A DNA stretch of 64,000 bases from Deltaproteobacteria bacterium (lineage in GTDB: Bacteria; Myxococcota_A; UBA9160; JAJDAL01). Below the pieces are notes generated by a model. The model did not search any database. It was not told the origin of the DNA and saw only the letters and a program-made list of their open reading frames with translations. The stretch covers positions 53,348-117,347 of the forward strand of contig JAJDAL010000046.1 of NCBI GenBank assembly GCA_029261875.1, read 5' to 3'. The position numbers were made by a program, and so were the translations under genes. Shown here in pieces: positions 26,244-35,044 of the stretch; the first letter of the stretch is position 1; every line of letters begins with the position of its first letter.

Positions 26244-29045
26244 CTAGATCCGGGATCTACCGCGCAACGCCTGGGCTCGCCTGGCTTGGCGGCGAAGGCG
26301 CGGCCAGAGCCAGAGCAGCAGGACGAGTTCCGCTCCCAGCCCGCAGGCCGGGTGGGCTTCGGCGTATTGGTTCGGAGTCAGGCACTCCGGGTCTCCGTCG
26401 GGACCGGGGGAGTAGTCGATCTTGCCGTCCCCGTCGTTGTCGATTCCATCCGAGCAGTTGGACACGGTTTCCAGCAAGTCGTTGGGTGCGTAGCATTGCG
26501 GGTCGCTTCCGTAGTCCACCCGGGAGTCCCCGTCGTTGTCCACACCGTCGCTGCACTGGGGCCTTCCCTTGCACGCATCGCCGACCCCGTCTCCGTCGCT
26601 GTCGAGCTGACCGGGGTTGGCTCCGTAGATGCAGTTGTCGAGACCGTCGAAGACACCATCGCCGTCCGTATCGGACAGGTCGAAAACACAGCCCGTGGCC
26701 GGATCGCAAGTATCGACCGTGGCGGGGTCACCGTCGTCGCATGCCAGGGGAACGAATTGACACAGCTCGGGATGGCTGCAGGTGGGATCGCCCCCGCAGG
26801 CATCGGCGTTGCAGACACCGATCGTACAGGCGTCTTGATCGCTACACGCAAACGGATAGTGCTGCTCACCCTGGGTGAGGGAGCAGAAGTCCGCGGTGCA
26901 GGGATTCCCGTCGTCCGGGACCGGAAGCGGATCGTGCAGGCACGCGCCGGTTTCCGGGTCGCATTGGTCGACGGTACACGCGAAGGGATCCGAGCAGTCG
27001 AGCGCCGGATTGAAACAGCCGGACACGGGGTCGCACTGGTCCGTGGTGCACAGGTCTCCATCCGCGCAATCCACGAATTCGTAGCTGCAGCCGAGGCTGG
27101 AATCACAAGTCGAGGACGCGATGCAGGCGTTCGCGTCGCAGGTGATGGGTTCGTTTCGGCAGCCCAGCTCGGCATCGCAGCTGTCCGCCGTGCAGGCGTC
27201 ACCGTCGTCGCAGACGAGCGGCTCCCAGCTGCACTCGCCCGAAAAGCGATTGCATACGTCCACCGTACAGGCGTTGCCGTCGTCGCAATTCGGGGGAAGG
27301 CTTTCGCACTGTCCAGTCGCAGGGTTGCAGCTGTCCGCCGTGCAGATATCGCCGTCGCTGCAGTGCAGGGGCTCATGGATGCAGTCCCCGGTACCCGGAT
27401 CACAATGATCGACCGTGCAGGGATTCCCGTCGTCGCAAGGCGCGCTTCCCGCGCTGCAGGAGCCCACCCACGGCATCACCCAGCGCGATTGGGAGTCCGT
27501 CAGGAGCTGACTCGGATCCTTCCGCACCAACGCCGTCGGATCGGAGACCTCGACTCGAACCTGATGGACCCCTGGACCGTGGGAGGCAGCGTCGTACTGA
27601 AACGCCAACCCCTCCCCACTCAGATTCTCATCCACGTACCAGCGCGCTTCGAGGGCGTGAAAGCCGGGCGTGGGGGTCTCGACCACGAACTGGCGAACGC
27701 CGTCGAAGTTCGCGAGCACGAGGTGTCCCGGGGGCGGTGAAACCTGATCGATGGGCGAAACCACATCGTGGATGCGAAGCACGAGCTGCTCGCTGTTGAC
27801 GGGTCCGAAGGGGTGCTGCTCTCGGCGCATCTTCGTTCGATGACCGGGCCGGTACCGACCCAGCGGGCAGATGGCGCCTTCGTAGAGCCCGACTTTCGTC
27901 GTAGAAAACCCGAGCGTTGGAATCGGTGTGTCGGGCTCGATCCAGTGGTTCCACTTGATGTTCTCACGCTCGGTCTCGATCGTGATGTTCGGGTGATTGG
28001 GCTCAGCGCTGGGCGGATCGCAACTCGACTGCGTGTTGTATTCGTCGCCGAGGTCCCCGAGACCGTGGCCGAGTTCGTGGACGACGACCTGGGGGTTGTC
28101 CGCGTTCCGTATCCAGATATCGCCCGCCTTCTTCGCGTTGGCCCGGCCGTGCGTGGTATTCATCACGACGACGACCTGATCCAGTTCACTCGGACCCAGC
28201 AGCGACTCGATAAAATCCCGGATTGGGCTGATGGGCGCCCGGAGTAAGCCCTGCGGGGTGACGCTCCCGCCAAAAGCCGTATCCACGAAAACGCCATCGT
28301 GGTCGATCCCAGACTCGTTGCTCGCCACATCGACCCGGTGGATGTTGAGGTAGCCCGCATATTCGTTCAGGGGAGGCTCCGCGAGAACGGCCGCCGCCAG
28401 CACATCGACTTCAGCCGCAAAGCTTTCCAGCTCTTCCGCGGTGTAGCCCTCGCTGATGAATACGATGTCAACGCGATTCTCGGGTGCCCCCGACTGGTGA
28501 ATTGTTGCCACGCCGGAGGAGACCGGCGGATCGTTCGCCTGGAGAGCACTTCGACTTCCCGACACGCCAAGAAAGACCGAAGCCATGACCGCACCCTCCC
28601 CCTTCCGCTGGATCTCCGGGTCGACGATCTCGATCCGCCGGACGGCTGGATGGCTGGGAATTCGGAGATGAAAGTCGACATCGCTGGGCCGAACGCTTCC
28701 GCCAGTCAGCTCGCCACTGGCGTCGTGTTCATCGACGAAATGTTCGCGGGGGTCGTCGATGGGAATCTCGAAGCGGATCGCATCGTCTTCATCGATCCCA
28801 CGCACCAGGAGCTGCCCCGGGAGGTGCCGCTCTCCGCGGCGCGTCAGAACCGGCGCTGCTTGAGTGGAGCGTTGGCTCAATAACCGCAATGCGCCGCTGG
28901 GAGAGTCACTCGATTCCCACGAGAGGTGAAGCGCCAACCCCGCGGAGGCGTTGTCATCGTCGGCCTGGGACTCGCAGGGAAGCAACAACGCGAATGCGGG
29001 AAGAAGAATTGCAAGTCGGAAGATCGCAAGCATCGGGATCACCAT
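26244..29045 (-). CDS. Secreted M64-family metallopeptidase with Cys-rich repeats and C-terminal sorting-like tail
   Basis: 933 aa. Signal peptide (FRLAILLPAFALLLP), then a beta-rich N-domain and an M64 peptidase domain beginning with NRVDIVFISEGYTAEEL (about 191-206). Its zinc site HELGHGLGDLGDEY (residues 323-336) matches the family HExGH...D pattern. From about 510 to 760 come repeats of CDDGxxCTxDxC. TSP3/calcium-type repeats follow (DTDGDGVFDGLDNC, DSDGDGVGDAC, CSDGVDNDGD). The end is a Cys, a hydrophobic helix and an Arg-rich tail (CGLGAELVLLLWLWPRLRRQ), the tripartite layout of cell-surface sorting signals. M64 peptidases include IgA-cleaving enzymes; the natural substrate here is unknown. 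Confidence 0.9.
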   Translation of the reverse strand: MVIPMLAIFRLAILLPAFALLLPCESQADDDNASAGLALHLSWESSDSPSGALRLLSQRSTQAAPVLTRRGERHLPGQLLVRGIDEDDAIRFEIPIDDPREHFVDEHDASGELTGGSVRPSDVDFHLRIPSHPAVRRIEIVDPEIQRKGEGAVMASVFLGVSGSRSALQANDPPVSSGVATIHQSGAPENRVDIVFISEGYTAEELESFAAEVDVLAAAVLAEPPLNEYAGYLNIHRVDVASNESGIDHDGVFVDTAFGGSVTPQGLLRAPISPIRDFIESLLGPSELDQVVVVMNTTHGRANAKKAGDIWIRNADNPQVVVHELGHGLGDLGDEYNTQSSCDPPSAEPNHPNITIETERENIKWNHWIEPDTPIPTLGFSTTKVGLYEGAICPLGRYRPGHRTKMRREQHPFGPVNSEQLVLRIHDVVSPIDQVSPPPGHLVLANFDGVRQFVVETPTPGFHALEARWYVDENLSGEGLAFQYDAASHGPGVHQVRVEVSDPTALVRKDPSQLLTDSQSRWVMPWVGSCSAGSAPCDDGNPCTVDHCDPGTGDCIHEPLHCSDGDICTADSCNPATGQCESLPPNCDDGNACTVDVCNRFSGECSWEPLVCDDGDACTADSCDAELGCRNEPITCDANACIASSTCDSSLGCSYEFVDCADGDLCTTDQCDPVSGCFNPALDCSDPFACTVDQCDPETGACLHDPLPVPDDGNPCTADFCSLTQGEQHYPFACSDQDACTIGVCNADACGGDPTCSHPELCQFVPLACDDGDPATVDTCDPATGCVFDLSDTDGDGVFDGLDNCIYGANPGQLDSDGDGVGDACKGRPQCSDGVDNDGDSRVDYGSDPQCYAPNDLLETVSNCSDGIDNDGDGKIDYSPGPDGDPECLTPNQYAEAHPACGLGAELVLLLWLWPRLRRQARRAQALRGRSRI

Positions 29046-29375
29046 GAACGCCCTGTTGGACAGTCTTGGGCACGAACGACCGTATCACCCTTCCCGAATT
29101 TTCAACTTGACCATTGTTGGACGCATCACCGGGGTGCAATTCCCGCGCAGCGAGCACACACGAGAGCGTTGTGAACTTGCAGTGGCCCGAGCTCCGCCCG
29201 ATTTCACGGGCACGCTTTGACACTTTTCGACGCAGACCGTTTCGAGTTTGGCTGTGCCCTCGCACGTACAGAGCTCACAGATTCCTAAGAAAGATCTAAG
29301 AGAAGCGTTCCTTCGCGGACGGTAGGGTCCTAGAAATGTCTGGAAGTGAATCCTCCAGACAGGGAAAGGTTCGAT
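29046..29375. other. Divergent intergenic region
   Basis: 330 nt between the M64 gene (minus) and an exported protein gene (plus). No coding frame is convincing. AGGGAAAGG just before 29376 is the ribosome site of the next gene. No strong hairpin was noticed. Confidence 0.5.
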
Positions 29376-30314
29376 ATGTCGTTTCGCCCTGTGACGGCCT
29401 TCCTCGGAGTGGGACTGGCGCTCGCTACCGCCGGTCTGCTCGCCACCGACTCCGACGCGCGCGAGCGCATCCGCGACTTCGGGAGCTCGTTCCTCGATGT
29501 CGATTACGACCAGCGCTTCACCCCGGGAGTCGACATTCCCCTTGCGCACCTACTGGGTCCGGATGACAACTTCTTTCGGGCGTCCATGGTCGGTCCCAAC
29601 TGGACGCCGCTCCCCACACCCGTGGGAATCGTGCTCCAGGGCAACGTGAAGCTCATCGACGGACTTTTTCTGGAGGCCGACCACATTCGGGTCCGCGGCA
29701 AGGTCACCGGTTTTGCGGACGAGAACATCACGTTGTGGGCCGACGACGCGCTGATCGTCGAGCCGAGGGCGCGGATCGCCAATCTTGGACTGATCCGACT
29801 TCGAGGATCGAATCTTGCGCAGATCGGGGACCGAGCGAAGCTGGTCGGCAAGGACTACGGGTTCATCAGCTTCGGGTCCTATTCACTCACTCGGATCGGG
29901 GACAACGTGAAACTGCAAGCGCTCAATCGTGCGCGCGATCCGGACATGTACGTCTGGTCGAACGGACAGATTGAGATCGGGTCGGGTCTCAAGTTCAAAG
30001 GGGGCGAGCTGTCCGTCTTCACGATCTCCGCGGAAGCAGGCAACGTGGAGCTCGAGCGCTTCAACTTCCGCGGGGGTCAGCTCTACGTGGCCGCGGGCGG
30101 CGAACCCGGCGAAGCGTTTCAGATCTCGATGAAGCGGTCGTCGTTCTCCGCCAAGAACAAGGATTTCGGATTCGTACAGATGTGGACCAGCAGAGGCCCC
30201 GGCGGCGTGCGGCCACCCGATGCGATCACTCTCGACAAGACGCGCTTCCAAGTCGCCTTCTGCGAGTTTTTCCCCGACATCCCCCCGGTGAGGGGCTGCG
30301 CAGCGCAGTACTGA
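29376..30314 (+). CDS. Exported protein of unknown function, beta-strand rich
   Basis: 312 aa from ATG 29376, chosen for AGGGAAAGG 6 nt upstream rather than the ATG ten codons earlier. A signal peptide (VTAFLGVGLALATAGLLA) is followed by about 260 residues in short strands with regular Gly turns (VRGKVTGFADENITLWADDA, IANLGLIRLRGSNLAQIGD, LKFKGGELSVFTISAEAGN). This periodicity suggests a beta-helix or filamentous-haemagglutinin-like fold. There are two Cys, both near the C-terminus (AFCEFF and RGCAAQY). It matches no family by eye. Its neighbours are also exported proteins (M64 peptidase, PEP-CTERM protein). Confidence 0.65.
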   Translation: MSFRPVTAFLGVGLALATAGLLATDSDARERIRDFGSSFLDVDYDQRFTPGVDIPLAHLLGPDDNFFRASMVGPNWTPLPTPVGIVLQGNVKLIDGLFLEADHIRVRGKVTGFADENITLWADDALIVEPRARIANLGLIRLRGSNLAQIGDRAKLVGKDYGFISFGSYSLTRIGDNVKLQALNRARDPDMYVWSNGQIEIGSGLKFKGGELSVFTISAEAGNVELERFNFRGGQLYVAAGGEPGEAFQISMKRSSFSAKNKDFGFVQMWTSRGPGGVRPPDAITLDKTRFQVAFCEFFPDIPPVRGCAAQY

Positions 30315-30578
30315 ATCATCGTCACGCTTCCGGACCCGCGAACACCCGCCAACGGAATGTTGGGTCCATTGGTCTTGGACGGTCAAGCTGCGACCGAACG
30401 CTGATTTTCAGATCCATTGGTCTACGATCTTCTCCAATGATGCTTGGAAACCAACTCAGAGCTTTCCCTTCCGGAAGAAAAAACGTTGCTCCATCGGGCA
30501 TCGTCCGTTTCGTAAAGATATCGCCCGGTATCCGTATTAGGATTGATTGCATCTTCGTTCTCAACCGGAGGAGACGAC

Positions 30579-31415
30579 ATGGTTCTTCGAATCCTTTCGA
30601 GTCATCAAAGCGCAATCGCCTTTGCACTCCTGCTCGGAGTCCTTTCGGCCGGATCGAGCTCGGCGTCAATCCTCGAATATCGAGGGACTCTCGAGTTTCA
30701 GTACGGAATTTTTCCCAAGCTGACCGTCACGGAGGGCGGCGAAATGAACGTCGGCGTTGCGCCCGACACGGGGCACTTTTCGATCGCGCCCGGTGTGTTT
30801 CAAACCTCGGACGCCAAGATCGTTTCTTCCCTCTTTACCGGCGTTCCCTGCATCAGCGGAATCACGTTTGACCTGAGCAACGGCGCCGGTAGCTTCAGTG
30901 GGTCGGGCGGAGGCGCGATGCCGCTTCTCGGAACGGCGCGATTCTCGATACTCGGCGCGTTCACCCTTCCGATCCGCCTCGACGGACTCGGTGCCGTAGG
31001 CCCGGTGCGCCCCGTCCACGCAACACCCATTGGCTGCCAACGCGCCGACCCTTCGGGAGGCATTCCCGGTACCTGCAACAACACCACGGCCTCGATCCTT
31101 GGCGGATTCCTCCTGGCTGGGACTCACGGGCGCTGGACCTCCGGAAAGGCGAGCGTCACGGGAATTCAATCGACGACCGGTTTTCCCAACTATCTCACGC
31201 GCCGAACCGAGACCGGCTACGACAATCGGACGGCCACCCATCACGAGGGTCGCATTCAGTTCGTGGCACCGATGCGAATCACGAGCAATGCGATCACACC
31301 GGTAGCCGCCTTCGCAACGCTGACGCTCGAGTTCGTTCCAGAACCGGGCACGCTGACCCTGTTGGGCTCCGCCGGAGTGCTGCTCGGATGGATCGGGTAC
31401 CGGCGCCGAATCTGA
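30579..31415 (+). CDS. PEP-CTERM sorting-domain protein
   Basis: 278 aa from ATG 30579, with GGAGGAG 5 nt upstream. Signal peptide (AIAFALLLGVLSAGSSSA), then a Gly/Thr/Ser-rich beta domain. The tail at the C-terminus has VPEPGTLTLLGS, a hydrophobic helix and YRRRI. This is the PEP-CTERM signal, which in known systems is recognised by exosortase (EpsH/XrtA), cleaved and used for export linked to exopolysaccharide. No exosortase gene is in the window. The central domain has no assigned role; two of its Cys may pair (GVPCISG and TPIGCQRA). Confidence 0.85.
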   Translation: MVLRILSSHQSAIAFALLLGVLSAGSSSASILEYRGTLEFQYGIFPKLTVTEGGEMNVGVAPDTGHFSIAPGVFQTSDAKIVSSLFTGVPCISGITFDLSNGAGSFSGSGGGAMPLLGTARFSILGAFTLPIRLDGLGAVGPVRPVHATPIGCQRADPSGGIPGTCNNTTASILGGFLLAGTHGRWTSGKASVTGIQSTTGFPNYLTRRTETGYDNRTATHHEGRIQFVAPMRITSNAITPVAAFATLTLEFVPEPGTLTLLGSAGVLLGWIGYRRRI

Positions 31416-31594
31416 GTTCTCCGCGACTCGATTTCACTCTCCCGATCGCAGACGGAGAATGAGAGTTCGGACTCGTCACCCGTTTCGTGCACTCGGCCCG
31501 ACGAGTGGGACAGAGGTGGGTCGTGGCCCCCTAGAATCGAGTGGACAAGCGGCCAGCAGGGAGCGGAACGGCGTCCGACGCGCCCTTGGGCTCC

Positions 31595-31846
31595 CTAACA
31601 GTTGGGACCCGAGCATTCGAGCGGACACGTGTTGCACTTGGGGCCGGGTGCCTTGTTGAAGAGGTTGAAGGCCGCGCCGATGTCGCTCCCGCCGATGAAT
31701 TGCCCGCGGTTGTCGAGGTCGAACATTTCGCAGGGCTGGTCGGCGTTGGTACCGCGCCACTCGACCTCCGCCGCCTGAGCCCGCGACGTGGTCAGCGAAG
31801 CGACCAGCACGACGACGATGATCAGCGAGATCGAGTTCATCCTCAT
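31595..31846 (-). CDS. Mini-protein: signal peptide fused to the GGSDLG/Cys-tail module
   Basis: 83 aa. A hydrophobic signal (SISLIIVVVLVASLTT, then AQAA) is followed after about 15 residues by the module CEMFDLDNRGQFIGGSDIG, AAFNLFNKAPGPKC and NTCPLECSGPNC, ending exactly on the last Cys. The same module ends the PQQ-type propeller at 32812-34761 and occurs in broken form at 21937 and 39164. The acidic part (DLDNRGQF) resembles a half-dockerin or EF-hand-like calcium loop. The ATG at 31846 is chosen; one two codons later is possible. The 5' leader resembles that of the broken copy at 39164. Confidence 0.65.
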   Translation of the reverse strand: MRMNSISLIIVVVLVASLTTSRAQAAEVEWRGTNADQPCEMFDLDNRGQFIGGSDIGAAFNLFNKAPGPKCNTCPLECSGPNC

Positions 31847-32033
31847 CCGAATCGAGATGGTGGAAACCCCTCTACGATCCACAGTAGGCGTGCGACGGAG
31901 TGGAAACGCAAGGAGAATCGTTCAGGCTCGGATCGATCTCCGCACACCACCCACATGACCGTCGCGCCAAACCGCAATGAGCCCGGCAAAGGAACCTGGG
32001 GGCTCACGATGGGTTCCCGGACGATGCAGGGAT

Positions 32034-32552
32034 CTACGTTTCTTCGTCCTGTCGGTTCTGGGCCGCGAAGATTCGAAGAAACTCGATGTCCTTCGGGCGA
32101 CCGCTCAGCTCCTTGGAGCGAAGCAGTTTCTCGAGCCGACCCACCCATACGGAGCGGTCACCGATCGAGAATTCACGGGCATCGGTTGCGAGTTCCGCAT
32201 AGGAGAACCCCCGAACGGAAAGCATGAGGTCGAGCCATGCGCCATTTTCGTGCCGGGCTCCAAGATTGGCTCCTGTACCCACGATGTTTCCAAGGGCCGC
32301 TTCGTCATCGAGGTCGAGGAACGGCTCGCCTCCTGCTTCGAACGCGAAACCCCGATCCCCCAACGCGCGCAACGCCTTCCGAAGGTTCTCCACATCCGGT
32401 GCCAGAAGGATATCGAGGTCCAGTGTAGAAAACGCATGGGCGGGGTCTTCTGCGTAGAAGTTGATGGCACCGACGCCCACCAGGACGTAATGGACACCGG
32501 CGTCGGCGAGCCCTTCGAGTCCCTGATAGAAGCCGCTAGGCGTCGTGGCCAT
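32034..32552 (-). CDS. Nucleotidyltransferase-fold protein (MNT/DUF6036-like), toxin-antitoxin-type
   Basis: 172 aa from ATG 32552. The fold signals are HYVLVGVGAINFYAEDP near the start and TLDLDILL, which supplies the paired Asp of nucleotidyltransferases, then GAWLDLMLSVRGF and the family-typical end KLLRSKELSGRPKDIEFLRIF. Relatives are AMP- or CMP-transferring antitoxins or substrate-unknown proteins found in two-gene pairs. A 50-aa gene overlaps its start by 17 nt, which matches the two-gene pattern. The Gly-x-Gly part is slightly altered (VGVGA instead of GSxA), so activity is uncertain. Confidence 0.7.
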   Translation of the reverse strand: MATTPSGFYQGLEGLADAGVHYVLVGVGAINFYAEDPAHAFSTLDLDILLAPDVENLRKALRALGDRGFAFEAGGEPFLDLDDEAALGNIVGTGANLGARHENGAWLDLMLSVRGFSYAELATDAREFSIGDRSVWVGRLEKLLRSKELSGRPKDIEFLRIFAAQNRQDEET

Positions 32553-32688
32553 GAGCCGACTGCCGAAGCTCTGCCTGGAAACGCAGGTACTCCCACATCG
32601 TCTCCAAGACCCACGTCTTGTCCGAGCCCGAGCGATTCCACTCTTCATTCTGGATTCGGCGGGCCAATTCGAGCAGCCACTCGCTCAT
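32536..32688 (-). CDS. 50-aa helical protein, overlapping partner of the nucleotidyltransferase gene
   Basis: A short frame from ATG 32688 that ends 17 nt inside the next gene. The sequence is rich in helix formers and Trp/Glu/Arg: MSEWLLELARRIQNEEW, then TWVLETMWEYLRFQAELRQS. It has no signal peptide or membrane segment. Its size, overlap and partner resemble small components of nucleotidyltransferase-type toxin-antitoxin pairs, but no named family was recognised. The ribosome site before the ATG (CTTTCTCAA) is poor. Confidence 0.5.
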   Translation of the reverse strand: MSEWLLELARRIQNEEWNRSGSDKTWVLETMWEYLRFQAELRQSAHGHDA

Positions 32689-32811
32689 TTGAGAAAGTTA
32701 GCAGAGAGCGCGATGAGCCCGAATAGGAGGCAGATTTGACGGCTCGCAACGCCGATTTCGTGGAGGCGCACGGAGTACAAGAAAGGGCGAGCTAGGCTCC
32801 CCTTAGGCTCC

Positions 32812-34761
32812 CTAGCAACCCGGTCCCTCGCAAGTCAGCGGGCAGTCGTCGCACTTGGGGCCGGGGGCGTTGTTGAAGAGTTGGAACGCGCGCCCCAGGT
32901 CGCTTCCGCCGATGAACTGACCGCTGTTGTCGAGGTCGAACTCCTCGCAGCGCTGATCCGAAGCGGCGCCGCAAGCGGTCGACGAGCGGTCCTTGTTGAA
33001 ACTGCCCAGCAGATGACCGAGGTCGACGCCGCCCACCACACTACCCACGCCGTCGAAGTCCGCGTCACAGATGTTTCCGAAGCCGTCCGCATCACTGTCG
33101 AGTTGACCGCCCGTGGTGGTCTGGAAGGGCTGCCTGGGAGACTGGCCCAGGGTTCCCAGCACGGGGTTGAAGACGCTGGAGCAGTTGTCGCAGTCGTCCG
33201 GTACCCCGTCGCTGTCGGTGTCTGTGCCGGCGCAGGGTTCGTCCTCGCCGAATGCGAAGAGCCGGTTCCGGGTGGCGACGAAGAGCGTGCCGTCGACGGC
33301 GACCGGTGTGGCATAGATCGCGGCGCCCAGATTGTTCTCGCTCAAGAGCTCCGGCTGGCCGTTCAGGCCCTGACCTTCCCGAAAAACCGCGAGGTCCCCG
33401 TCCTCGTCGCCGAGGTACACCTTGCCATCGGCCAAGAAGGGCGAACTCCAGACTGCAGCGAACGTATCGTAGGTCCAGTAGAGCTGGCCGTTCTGAGCGT
33501 TCAGGGCATAGAGGAATCCGGAGAGATCGGCGATGTAGACGATGTCGTCCTTGATGGCCGCGGTCGAAATCGTGCGGTTGAAGTCTTCGCCGCCGCGGTG
33601 CCAGACGACCGCCGTGTCGGTCACGTCGTCCTCACCGGTCGCATCGATGACCCAGAAATGGCCGGGCGCTTCGCCGTGTTCCGGTTCCTGACCGACGCCG
33701 ATGTAGACTTTGTCATCGTAGATGACGGGGGTGGAGAGAATGTTGTTCCGCGTGCCGGCGCCCCCCAATCGCCACACCGAGTCCTTGGGATTGGCATCGA
33801 ACTCCCAGAGGATCGCGCCGGTCAATGGGTCGAAAGCGCGGACCCAGCCGTCGCCTTCGGGGAACACCACCATGGCTCGCCCCTGGACCACCGCATAGGC
33901 GGGGTTCGACCAAGTCCCGTGGAGAATCCCCTCGTCGGGCGTGGCGTCGTCCCAGACGTGCTCCCCGGTGTTCTTGTTGAGGGCAACCAGCGAGGGCGCA
34001 TAAGGGATTGGCACGTTGACGTGTGCCTGATCGACACCATTGCCCGTCGAGGCATACACGAGGTCGCCGACCACCAGGGGTGAGCCGCGGGCATTACCGA
34101 ATACGTCTCCGTGGGGAAAAACGTCGAGCTCGCCGATCAGGTCGTACGACCAGACCACATCGGCCTCGATCAGACTCGTGTCCGGCTCGCCGTTGAAGGG
34201 TCCGTCGTTCTCGCCGTCTCGAAAGCCTTCGGTGTCGATGCACACCAATTCGGCCCTATTCGATACGTACCAGAGCCGGTCGCCCTCGATCACCGGCGTC
34301 GATTGCACGCCCTGGAGTGGCCAGTCGTGCAGCTTAGCTTCAGGAAATTTCGAGTGGACCGACTGCCACAGGAAATCGCCGGTGGCTTCGTCGAAGGCCA
34401 TGAGCACGCCGCGGTCGCCGACGTGATTCGGGTTACGATTGCCCTCGTTGTTGGTCCCGACGAAGACCTTGCCGCCAAAGACCACCGGTCCGGCGTAGGA
34501 TTGGCTGCCCAGGGGCTGTGACCACCGGACGTTCTCGCCCGTTTCGAGATTCCAGGTCGCCGGCAGCCCCGTCGCGGACGAGACCATGTTGCGCGACCAC
34601 GTGTTGCCAAACATCGCCTGGCCGCTCTGGGCCGCGGCGCCGCCACCCTGGAGGACCAGGAGCGCGACTACGCACACGGCGGCCCACCGGGTTTCCGTCG
34701 TTCGGCTCTGGCTCGATGGGTGCTCGTGGCCCTGTGCGTTGGAGCGCAGAATAATGTGCAT
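32812..34761 (-). CDS. Secreted PQQ-type beta-propeller with dockerin-like repeat and Cys-tail module
   Basis: 649 aa from ATG 34761, with AGGGA 7 nt upstream. The signal peptide (WAAVCVVALLVLQGGGAAA) follows a 25-residue charged N-region. The propeller (about 45-510) has repeated blades of the PQQ/BamB kind (GKVFVGTNNEG, VVGDLVYASTGNG, DDKVYIGVG, DGKVYLGDEDGDLAVF). No residues certain to bind PQQ could be assigned. Then come TSP3-like calcium repeats (DTDSDGVPDDCDNC, DSDADGFGNIC), a dockerin-like segment (GGVDLGHLLGSFNK) and the module FDLDNSGQFIGGSDLG to CEGPGC, which ends the protein. It may be a redox enzyme or a scaffold binding partners through the C-terminus. Confidence 0.85.
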   Translation of the reverse strand: MHIILRSNAQGHEHPSSQSRTTETRWAAVCVVALLVLQGGGAAAQSGQAMFGNTWSRNMVSSATGLPATWNLETGENVRWSQPLGSQSYAGPVVFGGKVFVGTNNEGNRNPNHVGDRGVLMAFDEATGDFLWQSVHSKFPEAKLHDWPLQGVQSTPVIEGDRLWYVSNRAELVCIDTEGFRDGENDGPFNGEPDTSLIEADVVWSYDLIGELDVFPHGDVFGNARGSPLVVGDLVYASTGNGVDQAHVNVPIPYAPSLVALNKNTGEHVWDDATPDEGILHGTWSNPAYAVVQGRAMVVFPEGDGWVRAFDPLTGAILWEFDANPKDSVWRLGGAGTRNNILSTPVIYDDKVYIGVGQEPEHGEAPGHFWVIDATGEDDVTDTAVVWHRGGEDFNRTISTAAIKDDIVYIADLSGFLYALNAQNGQLYWTYDTFAAVWSSPFLADGKVYLGDEDGDLAVFREGQGLNGQPELLSENNLGAAIYATPVAVDGTLFVATRNRLFAFGEDEPCAGTDTDSDGVPDDCDNCSSVFNPVLGTLGQSPRQPFQTTTGGQLDSDADGFGNICDADFDGVGSVVGGVDLGHLLGSFNKDRSSTACGAASDQRCEEFDLDNSGQFIGGSDLGRAFQLFNNAPGPKCDDCPLTCEGPGC

Positions 34762-35044
34762 GATCGGTCCCTGATTCACAGCGTGGGCGGAGTCCCTGCC
34801 ACTGTAGCCCCATTCTTTGCTGGCCGGTGCCCAAACAAAGCCCCGACGAGCGAACCGCCCAATAGGAAGCGCGAGACGCCAGCGCACAGTGTATCGCGTT
34901 GCTGGGGAAGGGCGCGCCGACGACGGAGCCGGCCTGGAACGGATCGAGCGGCGGCGACCGGGTGACGTGGCTAGAGTTCTCCCCGCCTTGCAGTTTCGCA
35001 GGCATGCAAGCGGGTACTCGTAGGCAAAAGGAGCGGCTGACCGG

